From the NCBI GenBank assembly GCA_024690605.1, contig JAILOV010000034.1, positions 1 through 64,000 on the forward strand: a stretch of 64,000 nucleotides of DNA. Direction: 5' to 3'. This document shows positions 60,863 to 64,000 of the stretch, piece by piece. This DNA is from Lachnospiraceae bacterium (GTDB lineage Bacteria > Bacillota > Clostridia > Lachnospirales > Lachnospiraceae). Position numbers and translations under genes: made by a program. The notes under the pieces were generated by a model. It did no database searches. It had not been told where the DNA came from and saw nothing but the letters and a program-made list of their open reading frames with translations. How positions within the stretch are numbered: the stretch's first letter is position 1; every line of letters starts with the position of its first letter.

Positions 60863-63001
60863 ATGTTTGATATCAGGGAGATCTTCCATGATATGACCGC
60901 GCAGTTCCTCGAACCGGCTCAGGCCGATCCCGGGGAAACGGTGGAGATCACCCTTCGGACGGGGGAGGATCTGGAATCGGGGTCGGTCGACCTGATCCGG
61001 TGTGTCACGGAAAACGCGGATGAAGGCGATGTGATCTATGTCCGCAAATCCATGCGGCGGGAAAGGGAAGCGGTCAACGGCTTTTATCTCTGGCACGCCG
61101 CATTGCAGCTTTCGGAAGAACCGGTCTTCTATTTCTTTGAAATACGGACATCAATGCAGAAGATCGTTTATGACCGGCTGGGTGCCTCCTTCGGAGAGAG
61201 ACCGCCGGTCTTTTTCCGTATGATCCCCGGTTTCCGCACACCCGCCTGGGCGGAGGGTGCCGTGATGTATCAGATCTTTACCGACCGCTTCTGCAACGGT
61301 GATCATTCCAACGATGTGCTCTCCGACGAATACAGCTATAACGGGGCACATTCGGTTCGGATCACCGACTGGTCAAGAGTTCCGTCGGCGGATGGCGGTG
61401 ACATCCGCGAGTTTTACGGGGGTGATCTGCAGGGGATCATCGACAGGCTGGATTATCTTAAGGAGCTGGGGATCGAAGCGATCTATCTGAATCCGATCTT
61501 CTGCTCTCCGTCGACACACAAGTATGACACGCAGGACTATGAGCATATCGATCCGCATTTCGGACGGCTGGTCGCCGATCACGGCGCGCTTCTTGCCCGG
61601 GAGAATCAGGATAACGCCGGGGCGGAGCGCTATATCACGCGCATCTCCTCCGTGGAGAACCTGGAGGCGAGCGACGCGCTGTTTGCGCTCCTCGTGAAAA
61701 AGGCGCATGAGCACGGTATCCGCGTGATCATTGACGGCGTGTTCAACCACTGCGGCTCGTTTAACAAGTGGATGGACCGCGAGCGGATCTATGAGCGCGC
61801 GGAAGGCTATGAAAAGGGCGCCTATGTGGATGAGAAGAGCCCTTATCACGATTATTTCACCTTCCGGGACGGAAGCTGGCCGTATAATGCGCACTACGAC
61901 GGCTGGTGGAACTATGACACACTGCCGAAACTGAATTATGAAGGCTCCGAGGAACTCGTCAAACGGATCCTCGCGATCGCGAAGAAGTGGGTGTCGGCGC
62001 CTTATCATGCGGACGGCTGGCGTCTCGATGTGGCGGCGGATCTGGGACACAGCGCGGCGTTCAATCACGATTTCTGGAGGCGGTTCCGCAAGGCCGTCAA
62101 AGAAGCCAATCCGGAGGCGGTGATCATCGCGGAACACTATGGCGATGCCGGTCCGTGGCTTTCCGGCGGGGAATGGGATTCCGTGATGAACTACGACGCC
62201 TTTATGGAGCCGGTCAGCTGGTTCTTTACCGGGATGGAGAAGCACAGCGATGCCTTCGAACCGGGCGCCATCGGCAATGAAGAGCGCTTCTGGGAGATGA
62301 TCGACGGCAATGCCGCGCGCAATTTTCCGCAGGGCTCTCTGTTCATGGCGATGAATGAGCTGTCCAATCATGATCATTCCCGTTTTCTCACCAGGACGAA
62401 CGGCAAGGTCGGCCGGAGTGCGGTGCTTGGTGCTGCGGCCGCGTCCGAGGATATCAATCCGGCCGTATTCCGTGAGGCGGTGCTCCTGCAGATGACCTGG
62501 CCGGGGGCACCGACGGTGTACTATGGCGATGAGGCGGGTGTCTGCGGGTTTACCGATCCGGATAACCGGCGCACCTATCCCTGGGGAGCGGAGGACGCAG
62601 GTCTGCTTGCTTTTCACAGGGACGTGATCCGGCTGCACAGGGAGAATGCGGAGCTGCGGCACGGGTCCCTTCTCCGGCTCGGTTCGCAGCGAGGTGTGAT
62701 CGCCTACGGGCGGTTCCTTAAGGATCAGGCCTGTGTGGTGCTCATCAACCGCAATGATTACACCGTGACGGATGATTATGATGTGCATCTGCTGGGGATA
62801 CCGGTCAATGCCGTGGTCAGGCAGCTGATCATGACCGGATCGTCCGGGTATCACACTTCCGCGGAGGAACGCTTTGTCAAGAGCGGGATACTCACCGTGA
62901 CTCTGGCACACAACACGGGTATGGTCTTCAAGTACGCAGGCGGCATGAAACGGGACGCGGAAAACTTCCGCGCACACGCACGGTTTTTGGCTTTTGAATG
63001 A
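60863..63001 (+). CDS. GH13 alpha-glucanase, cyclomaltodextrinase/neopullulanase-like
   Basis: Predicted to hydrolyse maltodextrins or cyclodextrins in the cytoplasm (no signal peptide). 712 aa: an N-terminal beta domain about 1-125 (CBM34-like by position), a barrel with MYQIFTDRFCNGD, the catalytic triad Asp389 (DGWRLDVAAD), Glu424 (IIAEHYGD) and Asp504 (SNHDHS), and a C-terminal beta domain. It follows ftsH by 18 bp, an unusual place for a glycosidase, and precedes the fba promoter. Confidence 0.92.
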   Translation: MFDIREIFHDMTAQFLEPAQADPGETVEITLRTGEDLESGSVDLIRCVTENADEGDVIYVRKSMRREREAVNGFYLWHAALQLSEEPVFYFFEIRTSMQKIVYDRLGASFGERPPVFFRMIPGFRTPAWAEGAVMYQIFTDRFCNGDHSNDVLSDEYSYNGAHSVRITDWSRVPSADGGDIREFYGGDLQGIIDRLDYLKELGIEAIYLNPIFCSPSTHKYDTQDYEHIDPHFGRLVADHGALLARENQDNAGAERYITRISSVENLEASDALFALLVKKAHEHGIRVIIDGVFNHCGSFNKWMDRERIYERAEGYEKGAYVDEKSPYHDYFTFRDGSWPYNAHYDGWWNYDTLPKLNYEGSEELVKRILAIAKKWVSAPYHADGWRLDVAADLGHSAAFNHDFWRRFRKAVKEANPEAVIIAEHYGDAGPWLSGGEWDSVMNYDAFMEPVSWFFTGMEKHSDAFEPGAIGNEERFWEMIDGNAARNFPQGSLFMAMNELSNHDHSRFLTRTNGKVGRSAVLGAAAASEDINPAVFREAVLLQMTWPGAPTVYYGDEAGVCGFTDPDNRRTYPWGAEDAGLLAFHRDVIRLHRENAELRHGSLLRLGSQRGVIAYGRFLKDQACVVLINRNDYTVTDDYDVHLLGIPVNAVVRQLIMTGSSGYHTSAEERFVKSGILTVTLAHNTGMVFKYAGGMKRDAENFRAHARFLAFE

Positions 63002-63009
63002 AATAATGG

Positions 63010-63038
63010 TTGTTGCCCGGTGATAACCGGAGTATAAT
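63010..63038 (+). promoter_or_regulatory. Promoter of fba
   Basis: TTGTTG (63010-63015), 17 bp, TATAAT (63033-63038). The spacer contains the small palindrome CCGGT-GATA-ACCGG, which could be an operator. Confidence 0.75.
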
Positions 63039-63085
63039 AGAACACGTTCAATATTGTTTTGTTTCAAAGAAAGGACGGTATCATT

Positions 63086-64000
63086 ATGGCGTTAGTAACC
63101 ACAAAGGACATGTTCGCCAAGGCCTATGACGGCGGATACGCGATCGGCGCATTCAATGTCAACAACATGGAGATCGTGCAGGGGATCACGGAAGCCGCTT
63201 CCGAGCTCAAGAGCCCGGTTATCCTTCAGGTGTCCAAGGGTGCGAGAGCCTATGCGAATCATAAATATCTGGTGGCCATGGTGAATGCGGCGGTGGAGCT
63301 CTATCCGGAGATCCCGATCGCGCTGCATCTGGATCACGGTGACACCTTTGAACTCTGCAAGGACTGCATTGACGGCGGGTTCACTTCGGTCATGATTGAT
63401 GCTTCCTCCAAGAGCTTTGAGGACAACATCGCTCTGACGAAGCAGGTCGTGGAATATGCGCACGATCACGGCGTTGTGGTTGAGGCCGAGCTGGGCACGC
63501 TCGCAGGAATCGAGGACGAGGTCGTCGTTGAGGCCGGCAAGGAGAGCTACACCCGCCCGGAAGAGGTCGAGGAGTTCGTGTCCAGGACCGGCTGCGATTC
63601 CCTGGCGATCGCCATCGGCACCTCTCACGGCGCATACAAGTTCACCGCGGCACAGTGCACGAGAAACGCTGACGGCGTGCTGGTGCCCCCGCCGCTCCGC
63701 TTTGATGTGCTCGAGGAGTGCATCAAGCGCCTGCCGGGCTTCCCGATCGTGCTTCACGGTTCTTCTTCCGTTCCGCAGGAGTTTGTCAAGATGGTCAACC
63801 AGTACGGCGGCAACATGCCCGATGCGGTCGGCATTCCGGAAGAGCAGCTCCGCAAGGCCGCGACACTGGCGGTCTGCAAGATCAACATCGATTCCGACAT
63901 CCGTCTGGCGATGACCGGCAACATCCGCAAGTATTTCGCGGAGCATCCGGATCACTTCGATCCCAGACAGTATCTGAAGCCCGCCCGTCAGGCGGTCAAG
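63086..64000 (+). CDS. fba: Class II fructose-bisphosphate aldolase, 3' truncated by window
   Basis: Cleaves fructose 1,6-bisphosphate to two triose phosphates. 305 codons are open to the window end, so it is missing from the ORF track. It starts MALVTTKDMFAKAYDGGYAIGAFNVNNMEIVQG. Zinc/active-site segments: IALHLDHGDTFELC, VVVEAELGTLAGIEDE, IAIGTSHGAYKF, IVLHGSSSVP and VCKINIDSDIRLAMTG. AAAGGACGG precedes ATG 63086. Only the last few residues appear to be missing. Confidence 0.96.
   Translation, partial: MALVTTKDMFAKAYDGGYAIGAFNVNNMEIVQGITEAASELKSPVILQVSKGARAYANHKYLVAMVNAAVELYPEIPIALHLDHGDTFELCKDCIDGGFTSVMIDASSKSFEDNIALTKQVVEYAHDHGVVVEAELGTLAGIEDEVVVEAGKESYTRPEEVEEFVSRTGCDSLAIAIGTSHGAYKFTAAQCTRNADGVLVPPPLRFDVLEECIKRLPGFPIVLHGSSSVPQEFVKMVNQYGGNMPDAVGIPEEQLRKAATLAVCKINIDSDIRLAMTGNIRKYFAEHPDHFDPRQYLKPARQAVK

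Noticed and set aside
59027-61096. 689-aa minus-strand ORF over ftsH and the GH13 gene
   Set aside because: Spans two clear plus-strand genes; shadow composition and no family features.
1-64000. CRISPR arrays, rRNA, tRNA, integrases, transposases or prophage genes
   Set aside because: No regularly spaced repeats, no rRNA or tRNA sequence and no recombinase motifs were recognised on either strand.

Overview
The window is a gene-dense chromosomal segment of an anaerobic, carbohydrate-fermenting Bacillota (class Clostridia, most like a relatively GC-rich Lachnospiraceae). Four things point there: the tilS-hpt-ftsH and hup-rqcP-divIC housekeeping order, an oxygen-sensitive class III ribonucleotide reductase (nrdDG) behind NrdR-like boxes, a split two-subunit transketolase, and lipoprotein binding proteins with strong Shine-Dalgarno sites. 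No rRNA, tRNA, CRISPR array, prophage or transposase is visible. TTG or GTG starts are fairly common (yesL, nrdD, cca, nrdG, ftsH, the GNAT gene). Many promoters read as TTGNNN-17-TANNNT.

Layout. 1-8.4 kb is central and pentose metabolism: pckA (5' end cut by the window), an FGGY ribulokinase-like gene, araD, a divergent polytopic membrane protein, then tktN-tktC-rpe. 8.3-14.7 kb is one operon from a good promoter: map (with SEC-C zinc tail), metG, an alpha/beta hydrolase, a GNAT, a YesL protein and a membrane diguanylate cyclase. 14.7-17.6 kb holds an orphan MsmK/UgpC-type sugar ABC ATPase, a 143-bp inverted-repeat-bounded element, and pgi. 17.6-27.7 kb (minus) holds a 59-aa ORF missing from the ORF track and a seven-gene exporter operon: two ABC ATPases, a duplicated FtsX permease, two HlyD-like lipoproteins (one a double-length fusion) and two divergent paralogues of an unrecognised TIM-barrel-like family, one at each end.

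27.7-41.0 kb (minus) is a large carbohydrate uptake locus: two substrate-binding proteins (one a membrane-anchored 985-aa protein with CBM-like N-terminal modules), two permease pairs, a DUF5696-type protein, a YIP1 protein and an NHL-propeller protein. It has no ATPase of its own. A divergent BD-FAE-like esterase lies beside it. The shared upstream region holds two opposed promoters with a TTGTGCA-CAT-TGCACAA palindrome midway between them. The exact 10-mer ATTGCACAAT from that site also lies upstream of the orphan msmK, suggesting one regulon for ATPase, transporter and esterase.

42-64 kb is mostly housekeeping: dacA; trmB-trxA-(SH3 membrane protein)-murI; nrdD-nrdG-CPBP protease-LysR; proS-cca-PEGA protein; hup; rqcP; divIC; tilS-hpt-ftsH-GH13 enzyme; and fba, cut by the window end. 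The divergent dacA and trmB genes lack Shine-Dalgarno sites and have -10 elements 6-7 nt before their start codons, so they may be leaderless. The best candidates for undescribed biology are the exporter operon with its paralogue pair and the DUF5696/YIP1/NHL double-ABC locus with its proposed regulatory motif.
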